The notes: a model not told the origin generated them from the sequence alone. A stretch of DNA of 28,334 nt from CAYGWX01 sp964353855 [NCBI: uncultured bacterium] (GCA_964353855.1 CAYGWX010000024.1:1-28334), one strand, 5' to 3'. Shown: positions 16,767 to 25,155, counted from the stretch's first letter. Numbers and translations: made by a program.

Positions 16767-17621
16767 ATGCGGCTGAATCGGGTTTGCTACCAAGCGGCTG
16801 TCGGCCTTGCCCGATCGTGGTGGCGAGTGCGCGGCGGGAGGCACCTGACCGTCTTCGGATTGAAGATTGTCGTTGCACCGGAAACGGTGTTCCCTCACTA
16901 TCGCAAGTTTCCGCTGCCAAAGGGGGGATGTGAATCCGAGATAGTGCGCTACGTCGACTACGTCCAACTGCACTCTGTGATGATGTACCTGGAGGAATTG
17001 CGCACAGCGCCCACGATCGTTGAGGTCGGAGCACATCACGGTGCGCATGCTGTCCTACTCGGAAAGAAAGCCAGGGAGCTGGGTGGGATGGTCGTCGCGG
17101 TCGAGCCCAATCCGCAAGCCTTCGCAATGCTGAAGCGCAATATTGACTTGAATGGGCTGGATTCGACCGTCGCCTGCGAAGAGGTTGCCATCTTGGACAA
17201 GCCGGGGCAGCATTGTCTTGTGATGGAGGGGGAGGAAAGCCATATCACTCTTGAGTCGCGTGGGGGTGGCTACCGCGTTGCGGCGGTGACACTCGAGGAG
17301 CTGTTGTCCAGGCGGTCTATCCGGCGCGTAGATTTGCTTCTCGTGGACGTTGAAGGCGCAGAACTGCTTGTGCTGAGAGGGTTTCCTTGGGGCTCGGTCG
17401 GCATCGGCAGGATCTACTGTGAGGTTCATCCCTACGCCTGGGAACGTTTCGGCTACGGCGCGTCCGATTTCGAGCGCTTCTTGGTTGATCACGAGCTCAA
17501 GTGTTATGACATGTACCTGCGCGAGCATTCGAGGTTCGAAGGTGGAGCCTACATTGGCCCTACACTACTGGTTGACACGCCCCGGCGAGAAGCTTCTGAG
17601 GCATCACAAACGGGGTCCTGA
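16767..17621 (+). CDS. FkbM-family SAM-dependent methyltransferase
   Basis: The FkbM fold is shown by IVEVGAHHGAHAVLLGKKA (about 84-102) as motif I, VVAVEPNPQAFAMLKRNIDLNGL as strand 2 plus the characteristic ExNP...L..N pattern, and LLLVDVEGAELLVLRGF as the strand-4/5 signature. FkbM enzymes O-methylate hydroxyl groups of sugars and polyketides, so a sugar methyl ether is a reasonable product here. ATG 16767 has GGAG at 16759-16762; an in-frame TTG at 16722, preceded by GAGG, would add 15 residues and cannot be excluded. The stop codon overlaps the ATG of the following mini-ORF (TGATG at 17619-17623). Confidence 0.87.
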   Translation: MRLNRVCYQAAVGLARSWWRVRGGRHLTVFGLKIVVAPETVFPHYRKFPLPKGGCESEIVRYVDYVQLHSVMMYLEELRTAPTIVEVGAHHGAHAVLLGKKARELGGMVVAVEPNPQAFAMLKRNIDLNGLDSTVACEEVAILDKPGQHCLVMEGEESHITLESRGGGYRVAAVTLEELLSRRSIRRVDLLLVDVEGAELLVLRGFPWGSVGIGRIYCEVHPYAWERFGYGASDFERFLVDHELKCYDMYLREHSRFEGGAYIGPTLLVDTPRREASEASQTGS

Positions 17622-17788
17622 TGGCCAGCACTGGCATTCGATCGCTTTCGGTCCTCCTGCCGCACTTCCGCGAGCGCGGCGAACCCGGGAATGCCCATTT
17701 CTCAGTCTTGCTGCTAAAGCTCGAAGACTATGAACTGTACCCCGTAGGCGTGGGGACACAGATACTCGATCTACGAAGGCACTCATGA
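17621..17788 (+). pseudogene. 55-codon coupled mini-ORF, probably a relic of a GT4 glycosyltransferase N-terminus
   Basis: The ATG overlaps the stop of the FkbM gene by one base (TGATG) and the TGA overlaps the ATG of the next gene (ATGA, 17785-17788), so translation could run through all three genes. The product is 55 residues. The segments LLPHFRERGEP, FSVLLLKLEDYEL and PVGVGTQILDLRR resemble the start of GT4 enzymes, where a LAxxLxxRGHEVxLVLL...DYELPPGVxVxxL pattern is common. The upstream GGGG loop and everything after the first roughly 50 residues are missing. I read it as the stub of a glycosyltransferase gene cut by a deletion or recombination whose junction is close to the next start codon. 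It could instead be a genuine small protein or chance. Third-position GC, at 36 of 55 codons, is no better than neutral. Confidence 0.35.
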
Positions 17789-19044
17789 GCTGGCCGAAGG
17801 TGCCGTTCCTGGTTTGGTTGACGGGGCTGGCGGCCTTTGCCGCGGCCAATGGGGACTTCGAGGTTCTCGGCTTCAGTGTGTCGGGCTACGCGTGGCTGGT
17901 TCCGCTCGTAGCTGCGCTGTTGGTTTTGGCGCGTCATCCTACCCGTGTTCGCTTTCCCGTTTGGATCTGGATTCCATGGGGACTCCTTCTGCTCGCCTAT
18001 CTCACCCAGGCCGAGGAACCCCACGCGATGCAGCGGACCGTCATGATGCTCTGCCCGTTGGTCGTGGGGATGGCGGCCTCCTGCGTGAGGGCAACACCCG
18101 CAGTCGCTCTGGCAACACTCCGCTTCGTGAGACCTCTGGCTGTGGCCTTGTTGCTTGGCCTCGTGTGGGGGACCGGGTTGCTCCTTTCGGGCACCCTCCC
18201 CAGTTACGGTGGATACGCGGCCTCGGTCATGACGGTGTCTCTCCTGGGTGCCGTGTTTGCGGCGGAGTACTCCTCCGGGCGACGGGTGAGTCTGGCTTGG
18301 TGGGCAGCGATACAGCTTGCCCCTCTCATCGCGCTCGCGCGGACTGGTATCGTTGCCTCTGCCCTGACCCTGCCGCTTTGCCTCGGGCGTCTGAGGCTTC
18401 GGACCCGGCTCATCTCGCTCGGTGCAATCGCCTTGGGTGGAATCGCCTTGTTTTCCTCGCCCAGGATGCAGGCAAGAATGTTCTATTCCGGCTCGGGCAC
18501 CTTTTCCGACGTCTCAATTCAGAATCGAAACTTCGCGACGAGCGGCCGGTCGGCGCTGTGGCCAGAATTGGTTGAAGAGATCAAAAAGCGCCCATTGCTT
18601 GGGCACGGTGCCAACGCGTCGGAGACATATGTCAGCACAACGCGACCCGGGCTGGCACATCCGCACAACGACTGGCTCCGACTCCTCTATGACCATGGGG
18701 CCCTGGGGACTTTCCTTTTCGTGGTCACTCTCCTTGCCCAGGTTTTTCACGCTCTTGCTGCCGCACGACGTGCGCCAGATCCGGCTCGCGTGCTGTTCAT
18801 CGGTGCTGCCTCGTCCTTTATCGTCCTAGCCGTTTTTATGCTCACCGACAACATCATCCTATACGCCGCCTTCTTCGGGAATCTGCAGTTTGCCCTCCTG
18901 GGGACTGCGTATGGATCCACAAGCCGCAGAATGAACGTCCGGAGTCCTGCAGAACCCCTCGGAAACCACGCTATTTCGGAACACCGAACGGGGATCAACA
19001 CGAATGGGAAAGTGGCACGGGGTCCAAGTGATGCATTCCGCTAG
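17785..19044 (+). CDS. O-antigen ligase/polymerase-like membrane protein, copy 1 (WaaL/Wzy superfamily)
   Basis: The 419-residue protein has about ten to twelve membrane segments and one large periplasmic loop. The loop carries the features of the Wzy_C/WaaL family: RPLLGHGANAS and, downstream, HPHNDWLRLLYDHGALG, where the histidines and the preceding glycine motif are the usual signature. FNLQF-like ends such as GNLQFALLGTAYG close the last helix. Members either join finished glycan to lipid A core (WaaL) or polymerise repeat units (Wzy); sequence alone does not separate them. ATG 17785 has GAAGG five bases upstream and is coupled to the mini-ORF before it. The gene is a tandem paralogue of the next one. 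The C-terminal tail of about 40 residues is hydrophilic and not shared. Confidence 0.85.
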   Translation: MSWPKVPFLVWLTGLAAFAAANGDFEVLGFSVSGYAWLVPLVAALLVLARHPTRVRFPVWIWIPWGLLLLAYLTQAEEPHAMQRTVMMLCPLVVGMAASCVRATPAVALATLRFVRPLAVALLLGLVWGTGLLLSGTLPSYGGYAASVMTVSLLGAVFAAEYSSGRRVSLAWWAAIQLAPLIALARTGIVASALTLPLCLGRLRLRTRLISLGAIALGGIALFSSPRMQARMFYSGSGTFSDVSIQNRNFATSGRSALWPELVEEIKKRPLLGHGANASETYVSTTRPGLAHPHNDWLRLLYDHGALGTFLFVVTLLAQVFHALAAARRAPDPARVLFIGAASSFIVLAVFMLTDNIILYAAFFGNLQFALLGTAYGSTSRRMNVRSPAEPLGNHAISEHRTGINTNGKVARGPSDAFR

Positions 19045-19059
19045 ACGGGCTGAAGGTCT

Positions 19060-19064
19060 GGAGG
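19060..19064 (+). promoter_or_regulatory. Strong ribosome binding site of ligase/polymerase copy 2
   Basis: GGAGG ends seven bases before GTG 19072. This supports independent and efficient initiation at the GTG despite the 27-bp gap to copy 1. Confidence 0.7.
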
Positions 19065-19071
19065 CTGCGTC

Positions 19072-20370
19072 GTGAACTTTTGGAGAGCCCCCGTTCTCGT
19101 TTTGTTGACGGGTTTGGCGGCTCTTGCTGCTGCCGCCGTCGGCTTCCAGGTTCTCGGCTTCAGTGTGTCCGGTTTTGCCTGGGTCGTGCCATTGGTGGCA
19201 GCACTCTTGATACTGCTGCGCCACCCCGGCCGTGTGCTGTTTCCCTGGTGGATTTGGGTTGCATGGACACTTGTCCTCGTTCTGTATCTCACGCAGGCGC
19301 GAGCCCCGCACGCCCTGCAACGGACGATAATGATGATCTCACCGGTTGTCGTGGGGATGGCCGCTTCGACGGCGAGGGCTTCATCTGCGTCCGCCCTGGC
19401 GACGTTGCGGTTTCTTCGTGTCTTGGCGGTTGCCCTTTTTGCAGCAATTGCTTGGAACACGGGGTTTCTCTTTACCGGTGTCCTGCCGGAGTACGGTGCG
19501 TTCGCGGCCTCCGTCATGACCGCGGCTCTGCTTGCCACGGTTTTTGCCGCCGAGTATTCGTTCGGGCGGCGGTCGAGCCTGGGATGGTGGGGGGTGATGC
19601 AGCTCGTTCCGTTGATTGCGTTCACGCGGACCGGCATGATTGCCTCCGCCCTCACGTTTCCCCTCTGTTTTGGCCCGATCAAGGTCGGGAAAAGACTCCT
19701 CAGCCTGGCGCTCATCGGTGCCGGCGGGCTTCTGATTTTCTCCACACCACGAATGCAGACACGGATGTTCTACTCCGGGTCCGGAACGATCTCGGAGATG
19801 TCCTTCGACAACCCGGACTTTGCGACGGGCGGCAGGTCAACGATGTGGCCGGAGTTTGCTCAGGAGATTGAGAGAAAGCCATGGTTTGGCCATGGCGCCA
19901 ATGCATCAGAACGCTTCGCCAGGGTGCTAGCCGAGGGTGTAGAACATCCGCACAACGACTGGCTCCGATTGCTGTACGACTACGGCTACCTCGGGGCTGC
20001 ACTGTTTGCGCTGACGTTGCTTGCGCAGGTATTTCACGCTTTTCTTGCTGGGCGTGGTGCCCAGGGTCTGACCAAGGTGTTTTTCGTCTGCGCGGTCTCC
20101 TCCTTTGTTGTTTTGTCGATCTTCATGCTTACCGACAACATCGTCCTGTACGCGGCCTTTTTCGGCAACCTGCAGTTCGCGCTGCTGGGCCTGGCGTACG
20201 GCTCGGTGGGCCGAAGAAAGGAGGGAGGCCGGACGCCACCGGCGCCAGTGTCACCCCCCCGTGGCCAAGCAGGAGCGGCCCCTGATCACCAGTTCTGGGA
20301 CCGTCTCGACCGGTTCAGGTGGCGCCTCGCGGGGGACATCAACGATTTGAAGGGTGGCGACACTTCGTAG
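19072..20370 (+). CDS. O-antigen ligase/polymerase-like membrane protein, copy 2 (WaaL/Wzy superfamily)
   Basis: This 432-residue paralogue of the preceding gene has the same topology and the same loop motifs: FGHGANASE and HPHNDWLRLLYDYGYLG. Over the 82 residues from HPHND to FALLG I count 59 identities to copy 1. Exact DNA matches of 22 nt (17861-17882 versus 19148-19169) and 25 nt (18657-18681 versus 19944-19968) remain, so the two arose by tandem duplication and are not yet far apart. The C-terminus has a hydrophilic, proline-rich extension of about 60 residues absent from copy 1. One copy may act as ligase and the other as polymerase, or they may use different glycans. GTG 19072 has a GGAGG site. 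The following GT4 frame overlaps its end only if an upstream start is used. Confidence 0.85.
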   Translation: MNFWRAPVLVLLTGLAALAAAAVGFQVLGFSVSGFAWVVPLVAALLILLRHPGRVLFPWWIWVAWTLVLVLYLTQARAPHALQRTIMMISPVVVGMAASTARASSASALATLRFLRVLAVALFAAIAWNTGFLFTGVLPEYGAFAASVMTAALLATVFAAEYSFGRRSSLGWWGVMQLVPLIAFTRTGMIASALTFPLCFGPIKVGKRLLSLALIGAGGLLIFSTPRMQTRMFYSGSGTISEMSFDNPDFATGGRSTMWPEFAQEIERKPWFGHGANASERFARVLAEGVEHPHNDWLRLLYDYGYLGAALFALTLLAQVFHAFLAGRGAQGLTKVFFVCAVSSFVVLSIFMLTDNIVLYAAFFGNLQFALLGLAYGSVGRRKEGGRTPPAPVSPPRGQAGAAPDHQFWDRLDRFRWRLAGDINDLKGGDTS

Positions 20371-20428
20371 CATCGCCTCAGCTTCGCCAAGGCCAGTTGC
20401 CAGGGAAACGGGCACAGGTATTACCAGT

Positions 20429-21661
20429 GTGAAGGTCGTCCTCGTCCACAACTTCTTGCGCTCGTCGGGACCATCCGGCGAGAACCTCACCTACCAGGAG
20501 GAGCGTGATCTGCTCCGGAAGTACGGCCACGAGGTGATCGAGTTCACCGTCAGCAACGACGATCTCGAGGGCTCGAGGTGGAAAGGCGGCCTGAGGGCGG
20601 CATTTGCGGCACCCTGGAGCTTCTCTGCGGCATCGCGCTTGAGGGCTATCCTCCAAAAGGAACAGCCTCAGGTCGTCCACGTTCACAACACGTTCCCTCT
20701 GTTGTCCCCGTCGGTGTTCTATGCCGCGCGCGGTCTTCCATGTGCGACGGTGCTGACCCTCCACAACTACCGTATTTTTTGCGCTGCGGGCGTTCCGCTC
20801 AGGGATGGGCGTCCCTGCGTCGAGTGTCTCGAAAAGCACAGTTCGCTGCCGGCGCTCAGGTACGGCTGCTACCGCGGTAGCCGTGTTGCCACGCTTCCGC
20901 TGTCCTTGTCGGTGGCCCTGCACCGGACCATGGGGACTTGGGAGAGGGAGGTTGACGCCTTTGTCTGTCTCTCGGACTTCCAGCTCGAGTTGATGGCCAG
21001 AGCGGGTTTACCGGAAGAGATACTATCTGTAAAGCCGCACTGCTACCTGGAAGCCCCTTCGCCTCGGCCGTGGGCGGACCGGAATGACAGGGTCGTTTTC
21101 CTGGGCAGGCTGGGCCCTGAGAAGGGCGTGTCCTTCTTGCTCGAAGCATGGCGGTTGTGGGGAGACTCGGCACCCCTGCTCGAGGTCATTGGAGAGGGGC
21201 CGGAGGAGACCCACCTCAGGGGCCTTGTACAGGAATCCGGGATCGCCGACCGCGTCGTGTTCAGGGGACGCCTGCCCTTCAACGAGGGCCAGGAGTTGCT
21301 GGGACGAGCAAAGGCGGTGGTCGTGCCGTCAATCTCGTACGAAGGATTCCCACTGGTGATCCGGGAGGCGTTTGCCCTCGGTGTCCCGGTGGTGGGGTCG
21401 CGCATCGGGTCGATCCAAACGCTGGTCGCCGAAGGCGTCAACGGCGCATTGTTCGAACCCGGGGATCCCGCTGACCTGTTTTCCGTCATGAGACGTGTCT
21501 GGTCCGACGATGGCCAGATGAGGGTACTTGGCTTGGGGGCTCGGGCGACGTTCGATGCGAAGTACACCGCCGATCTCAACCACGAGACCCTCATGAGGAT
21601 CTACGATGGAGCCATCGCGAGAAGGCAGGCGAGGCTCGCCCGCCGCGAACGCAATTCCTGA
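20429..21661 (+). CDS. Glycosyltransferase family 4 (GT-B fold)
   Basis: From GTG 20429 the product is 410 residues and starts MKVVLVHNFLRSSGPSGE, the normal beginning of this GT4 subgroup. The GTG at 20354 in the same frame would add 25 non-conserved residues and overlap copy 2 of the ligase gene. VVHVHNTFPLLSPSVF and VLTLHNYRIFC are in the N-terminal domain, followed by the cysteine-bearing insert PCVECLEKHSS...YGCYRGSRVAT that marks the subgroup. The donor domain has VVFLGRLGPEKGVSFLLEA and the EX7E motif (E305, E313) in YEGFPLVIREAFALGVPVV. Cytoplasmic. It lies 18 bp upstream of the GT26 gene, which points to joint transcription. Donor sugar unknown. Confidence 0.9.
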   Translation: MKVVLVHNFLRSSGPSGENLTYQEERDLLRKYGHEVIEFTVSNDDLEGSRWKGGLRAAFAAPWSFSAASRLRAILQKEQPQVVHVHNTFPLLSPSVFYAARGLPCATVLTLHNYRIFCAAGVPLRDGRPCVECLEKHSSLPALRYGCYRGSRVATLPLSLSVALHRTMGTWEREVDAFVCLSDFQLELMARAGLPEEILSVKPHCYLEAPSPRPWADRNDRVVFLGRLGPEKGVSFLLEAWRLWGDSAPLLEVIGEGPEETHLRGLVQESGIADRVVFRGRLPFNEGQELLGRAKAVVVPSISYEGFPLVIREAFALGVPVVGSRIGSIQTLVAEGVNGALFEPGDPADLFSVMRRVWSDDGQMRVLGLGARATFDAKYTADLNHETLMRIYDGAIARRQARLARRERNS

Positions 21662-21679
21662 CAGGCTGGTTCGTGATCA

Positions 21680-22465
21680 ATGACCGGGTGTGAGTCGGAA
21701 ACCATTCTCGGCTACGAAGTAGCACACGCCACCAAGGAGAGGTGCGCCGAGGAGGTCGTGGGTTGGCTGGAAGAACTGCCGGAGCCGCCGAAGTTTCTCG
21801 CGTGTGCAAACCCGCACTCTCTGGTAATCGCCAGGCGTGACCCCCTGTTTGGCGAAGCCCTCGCAGGTGCCGACCTCCTGGTGCCGGATGGCGCCGGAAT
21901 TGTGCTCGCGTCGCGGATTCTTGGCGGTACGATCAAGGAAAGGGTCACTGGAAGTGACATCTTCCAGGCGGTTGGCCACCTGGCGCACCAAAGGGGGGGT
22001 GTACGTTACTTCTTCCTGGGTTCGTCACGGTCGACTCTGGAGCGAATTGCCGGCAGGCTGGGTGCCGACTTCCCAAGGATTGAGATAGCGGGCACCCACG
22101 CGCCTCCGTTCGTGGAGGAGTTCACGGCCGCGCAGGACGACGAGATGGCCGCGGCGGTCAACTCCGGCAGGGCTGATGTGCTCTGGGTCGGGATGAGCGC
22201 GCCCAAGCAGGAGAAGTGGGTCTTTCGCAACAGGCGCAGGCTGAACGTCAAGGTCATCGGCGCCATCGGCGCCGTTTTTGATTTCTACGCGGGCACCCGT
22301 AAACGCTCCCCTGAGTGGGCCCTGAGCACGGGGCTGGAATGGCTACCCAGGTTGCTGTGGGAGCCGCAACGGCTGTGGCGACGGACTCTGATCTCGGCCC
22401 CAAGCTTCCTGTGGCTGGTGGTGCGGGAACGGATGGCTCGGCGGAGAGTAGCCACCGATGTTTAG
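21680..22465 (+). CDS. WecG/TagA/CpsF-family glycosyltransferase (GT26)
   Basis: The family transfers ManNAc, ManNAcA or glucose to a polyprenyl-diphosphate-linked GlcNAc (WecG in enterobacterial common antigen, TagA in wall teichoic acid). At 261 residues the protein has the family layout: ANPHSLVIARRDP (43-55), VPDGAG (68-73) with the likely catalytic D70, TGSDI (90-94), YFFLGSS, and VLWVGMSAPKQEKW ending the core. The C-terminal region (about 220-261) is basic and amphipathic, as in family members that bind membrane. Because wecB lies in the same locus, a UDP-ManNAc-type donor is the simplest assumption; no WecC-like dehydrogenase is seen here. ATG 21680 is 18 bp after the previous stop. 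Confidence 0.9.
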   Translation: MTGCESETILGYEVAHATKERCAEEVVGWLEELPEPPKFLACANPHSLVIARRDPLFGEALAGADLLVPDGAGIVLASRILGGTIKERVTGSDIFQAVGHLAHQRGGVRYFFLGSSRSTLERIAGRLGADFPRIEIAGTHAPPFVEEFTAAQDDEMAAAVNSGRADVLWVGMSAPKQEKWVFRNRRRLNVKVIGAIGAVFDFYAGTRKRSPEWALSTGLEWLPRLLWEPQRLWRRTLISAPSFLWLVVRERMARRRVATDV

Positions 22466-22587
22466 CAAGCACCGATCGTGCCCTTCACGCTCGCCCGGTC
22501 CCGGGCATCCACATGGTCAGCTTTCTCGCCAAGCATGACGCCTAAGGCCTTGGCTCCAGAGCCCCAACCCATACGGACGTCATCTCA

Positions 22588-23808
22588 GTGACCAAACGCG
22601 GTCTGCGGTTTCGGCCTCCTGAGTTCACTTTTGGGCCGGAGTTGCGCTGGGTTCTTCTTCGCGGCTTCGGTCTCCCGGAGGAGCCGTTTCCCGGCACGGT
22701 GGAGCCGGAAGCGGTGAGGACTCTGGCGGCTGCGTTTGATCTGGGTCCGCGAACAGGCTCGCGGATCGGGCAGGACCGCCTGCGCGCTGAGCTGGGAGCT
22801 GACACGGCACGGCAGTTCGTAATCGCGAGCGCCACCGCGGAAGCCCAGGGGAAGCGGATCGTGCGGCTCGCCCGCGAGGTGGCTGGGGTTGCGGCCGGCA
22901 CCGGCGTGCCGCTGGTCTTTCTGAAGTTCGTTGCGCTGTACCTCTCCGGGGCGGTGACAGCCGGTTCGCGGTCGGTTGCCGATCTCGACGTGTTGGTGGC
23001 CCCAGGGGACGCCGAGCCATTCGCAGCTGGATTGTTGTCAAAGGGTTTCACGATATCGGGCGTGCCTGATTCGGATCAGCACTTGGCCCCCTTCCAGAAT
23101 GCCTCTGGTGCAATCGTCGAGGTTCACAGCTACGTGCAGGGGGTGCGCCTTGGGCGGAACGGGACTTTCGCGACTGCCGGCGAGCTGGCTGCGCTCGGGC
23201 ACCTGGTACCGGTGCCACAGGTCCCAGGCGACTGCAGCATACCGAATCGACAGGTTCTGGCGGCCCACGCCATCGCGCACGGCATTGCTCACCACGGAAG
23301 GAAGCCGCAGGAGTACCCACTGTTCCGGATGGTTGCCGATCTGATCGACCTCAGATTTGCCAGGGAAGATGGCAAGGAAGTGTTGGACCAGGTCACACCA
23401 TGGTTAGAACGGGAAGTCAGTCTCGAGGAGATGCAGGCACTTCGAGATTTATGCGCTGGCCTGTCAGTGGGTGACGAGGAACTGTACGCCCAAGCCTCGC
23501 GGGCCGAACCGAAAGTCCTGCTCCTTCGCCACCTTGTAGCTGGGGCAACCGACCAGAAGTATGTCGAATCGCTTCAGGTTTCTGCGTTCCTGGGGAGGGT
23601 TTCCCACCTTCCCCGCCCAGTCGCTGTGGCCAGGGCCCTGTGGCACGCCCTGTTCCTGAACAGGGCGCAGGTTGACAAGATCTACGGCCAGCAGAGATCG
23701 AGGGCCGGCTACCTTTGGCGGCAGGTTCTCAGGCCTTTGGATCTGCTGGCCAAGGCAACACAGTCGCTGGCGAACCGCTTCTCGACGGTCTCACGCAGGA
23801 AGACGTGA
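22588..23808 (+). CDS. Nucleotidyltransferase-fold protein (NTP_transf_5-like), function unknown
   Basis: The 406-residue protein contains, at about 108-137, the pattern of the uncharacterised NTP_transf_5 family: VFLKFVALYLSGAVTAGSRSVADLDVLV. The R-x3-D-x-D element (D132, D134) would bind a divalent metal. In most relatives the first part reads LKG; here the glycine is replaced by phenylalanine (LKF). A helical C-terminal domain follows, with a histidine-rich stretch AAHAIAHGIAHHG. Relatives occur in exopolysaccharide and peptide-modification clusters without an assigned reaction, so nucleotide or sugar-nucleotide transfer can only be guessed. GTG 22588 has no strong ribosome binding site and follows a 122-bp spacer. 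No membrane segment. Confidence 0.68.
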   Translation: MTKRGLRFRPPEFTFGPELRWVLLRGFGLPEEPFPGTVEPEAVRTLAAAFDLGPRTGSRIGQDRLRAELGADTARQFVIASATAEAQGKRIVRLAREVAGVAAGTGVPLVFLKFVALYLSGAVTAGSRSVADLDVLVAPGDAEPFAAGLLSKGFTISGVPDSDQHLAPFQNASGAIVEVHSYVQGVRLGRNGTFATAGELAALGHLVPVPQVPGDCSIPNRQVLAAHAIAHGIAHHGRKPQEYPLFRMVADLIDLRFAREDGKEVLDQVTPWLEREVSLEEMQALRDLCAGLSVGDEELYAQASRAEPKVLLLRHLVAGATDQKYVESLQVSAFLGRVSHLPRPVAVARALWHALFLNRAQVDKIYGQQRSRAGYLWRQVLRPLDLLAKATQSLANRFSTVSRRKT

Positions 23809-23850
23809 GGCAGGATCTCACTCGGAATGCATTTAGGATCAAGGAAAAGG

Positions 23851-23869
23851 AACGCTTTCGAAAAGCGTT
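23851..23869. repeat. Perfect 8-bp inverted repeat between two genes
   Basis: AACGCTTT (23851-23858) and AAAGCGTT (23862-23869) are exact inverse complements around a 3-nt loop, in the 141-bp spacer before the next glycosyltransferase. No U-run follows, so intrinsic termination is doubtful. It could be an RNA hairpin or a small operator. Confidence 0.4.
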
Positions 23870-23949
23870 GGAGACCGGCGCTGTATTCCTCCGGTATCGT
23901 GCCGGCGGCGCGAAGTTGGCATTCGTGAGGACCTCTCGAGGTTGTTTCT

Positions 23950-25155
23950 GTGCACGCCACCGCTAGCCCGCGAGATCAGCTCTCTGTCGTCATGGTCTGT
24001 GGAGATTTTCCACCGATGCTAAGCGGTGTCGGTGACTACTGCGCACACGTGTCGCGGTCCCTCGGTGAACTCGGGCATAAGGTTGGAGTGGTGACAACTG
24101 TTGGGGCGACCGGGGGCGACTTCCTAGGGGGCAGTTCGGTAGTCGTCGAACCTGTCGTATCAGGGTGGCAACTGAGGGAATTCGGACAGGTGCTCACGGT
24201 AGCCGACCGCCTAAGTCGGAGGTGCATTCTCAACCTGCAGTATCACTGCCCGGGGACCTACGGCCGTCGAATGCTGATCAACGCTTTGCCAGGCCTGATA
24301 AGGATGGTCCGCCCGGCAGCGAGGGTCGTTGTCACGATGCACGGTTTCCGCGAGCAGGGAGTGCTCTTTCGGCTGCGGGCCCTGCCGATGCTGCGCCTGG
24401 CCCACGGGGTGATCTTCGTCGACCGCAAGAACGAAAGGCTTCTGGGAGCGTACGGTGGGCACGGGTCGTCGCGGCTTAGGTTCATTCCGATTGCTGGGAA
24501 CATACCTCCAGTAGAAGTTACGGTGGAAGAACGCCGGCGGCTACGAAGGGAGTTGGGCTTTGGCGAAGAGGATGTGGTCGTCGCCTTCTTCGGTGGAATC
24601 GGGCGATCAAAAGGCTTTCACCACTTGGTGAAGGCGGTTGAGTTGGCGAGGACGGAGTTCGGCCTATCCGCGGTGCTCCTGGCCATTGGCGGTTTTCACG
24701 AGGACGGTGTGAACCGCGGGTACCAGGAGCAGATGAAAGTCGAAATCGGCAAGAAGCCGGCATCAGACTGGGTGAAAATCATTACTGCCCCACCGCCAGC
24801 GCGAGCTTCGGAACTACTCCGCTGTGCCGACGTCGCAGCCTATCCGTTCCTGGATGGCGTTGGTGAGAACAGCGGGAGCATGATGGCTGCGCTGGCTCAC
24901 GGTCTCCCGACTGTCGCTACAAAGGGTCACGGGAACCCGCCGGATTTCGAGGACCACTTTGGCGTCGCGCTTGTTCCCCAGGGGGATTCTTTGGCACTGG
25001 CCGAGAAGATAGTTGTGTTAGCAAATTCTCCAGGACTCCGGCTTGCGATGAAGAGACGGGCGATGGAGGTCACTGCGGAGCGGAGCTGGCCATCAATTGC
25101 AGCAGGGACAGCAGGATTTTTTCAAGTCCTTATTCAAGGCAGGGGCCGCGAATGA
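23950..25155 (+). CDS. Glycosyltransferase family 4-like (GT-B fold)
   Basis: The 401-residue protein begins with VVMVCGDFPPMLSGVGDYCAHVSRSL (13-38), the glycine-loop form PP..GGVGDY used by many GT4 proteins. It continues with ILNLQYHCPGTYG and VVVTMHGFREQG. The donor domain has VVAFFGGIGRSKGFHHLVKAVELA and CADVAAYPFLDGVGENSGSMMAALAHGLPTVAT, where E-NSGS-MMAALAHG replaces the classical EX7E arrangement. Cytoplasmic, no membrane segments. It starts at GTG 23950. Its 3' end overlaps the long version of the next gene by up to 59 nt. Substrate unknown. Confidence 0.88.
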   Translation: MHATASPRDQLSVVMVCGDFPPMLSGVGDYCAHVSRSLGELGHKVGVVTTVGATGGDFLGGSSVVVEPVVSGWQLREFGQVLTVADRLSRRCILNLQYHCPGTYGRRMLINALPGLIRMVRPAARVVVTMHGFREQGVLFRLRALPMLRLAHGVIFVDRKNERLLGAYGGHGSSRLRFIPIAGNIPPVEVTVEERRRLRRELGFGEEDVVVAFFGGIGRSKGFHHLVKAVELARTEFGLSAVLLAIGGFHEDGVNRGYQEQMKVEIGKKPASDWVKIITAPPPARASELLRCADVAAYPFLDGVGENSGSMMAALAHGLPTVATKGHGNPPDFEDHFGVALVPQGDSLALAEKIVVLANSPGLRLAMKRRAMEVTAERSWPSIAAGTAGFFQVLIQGRGRE

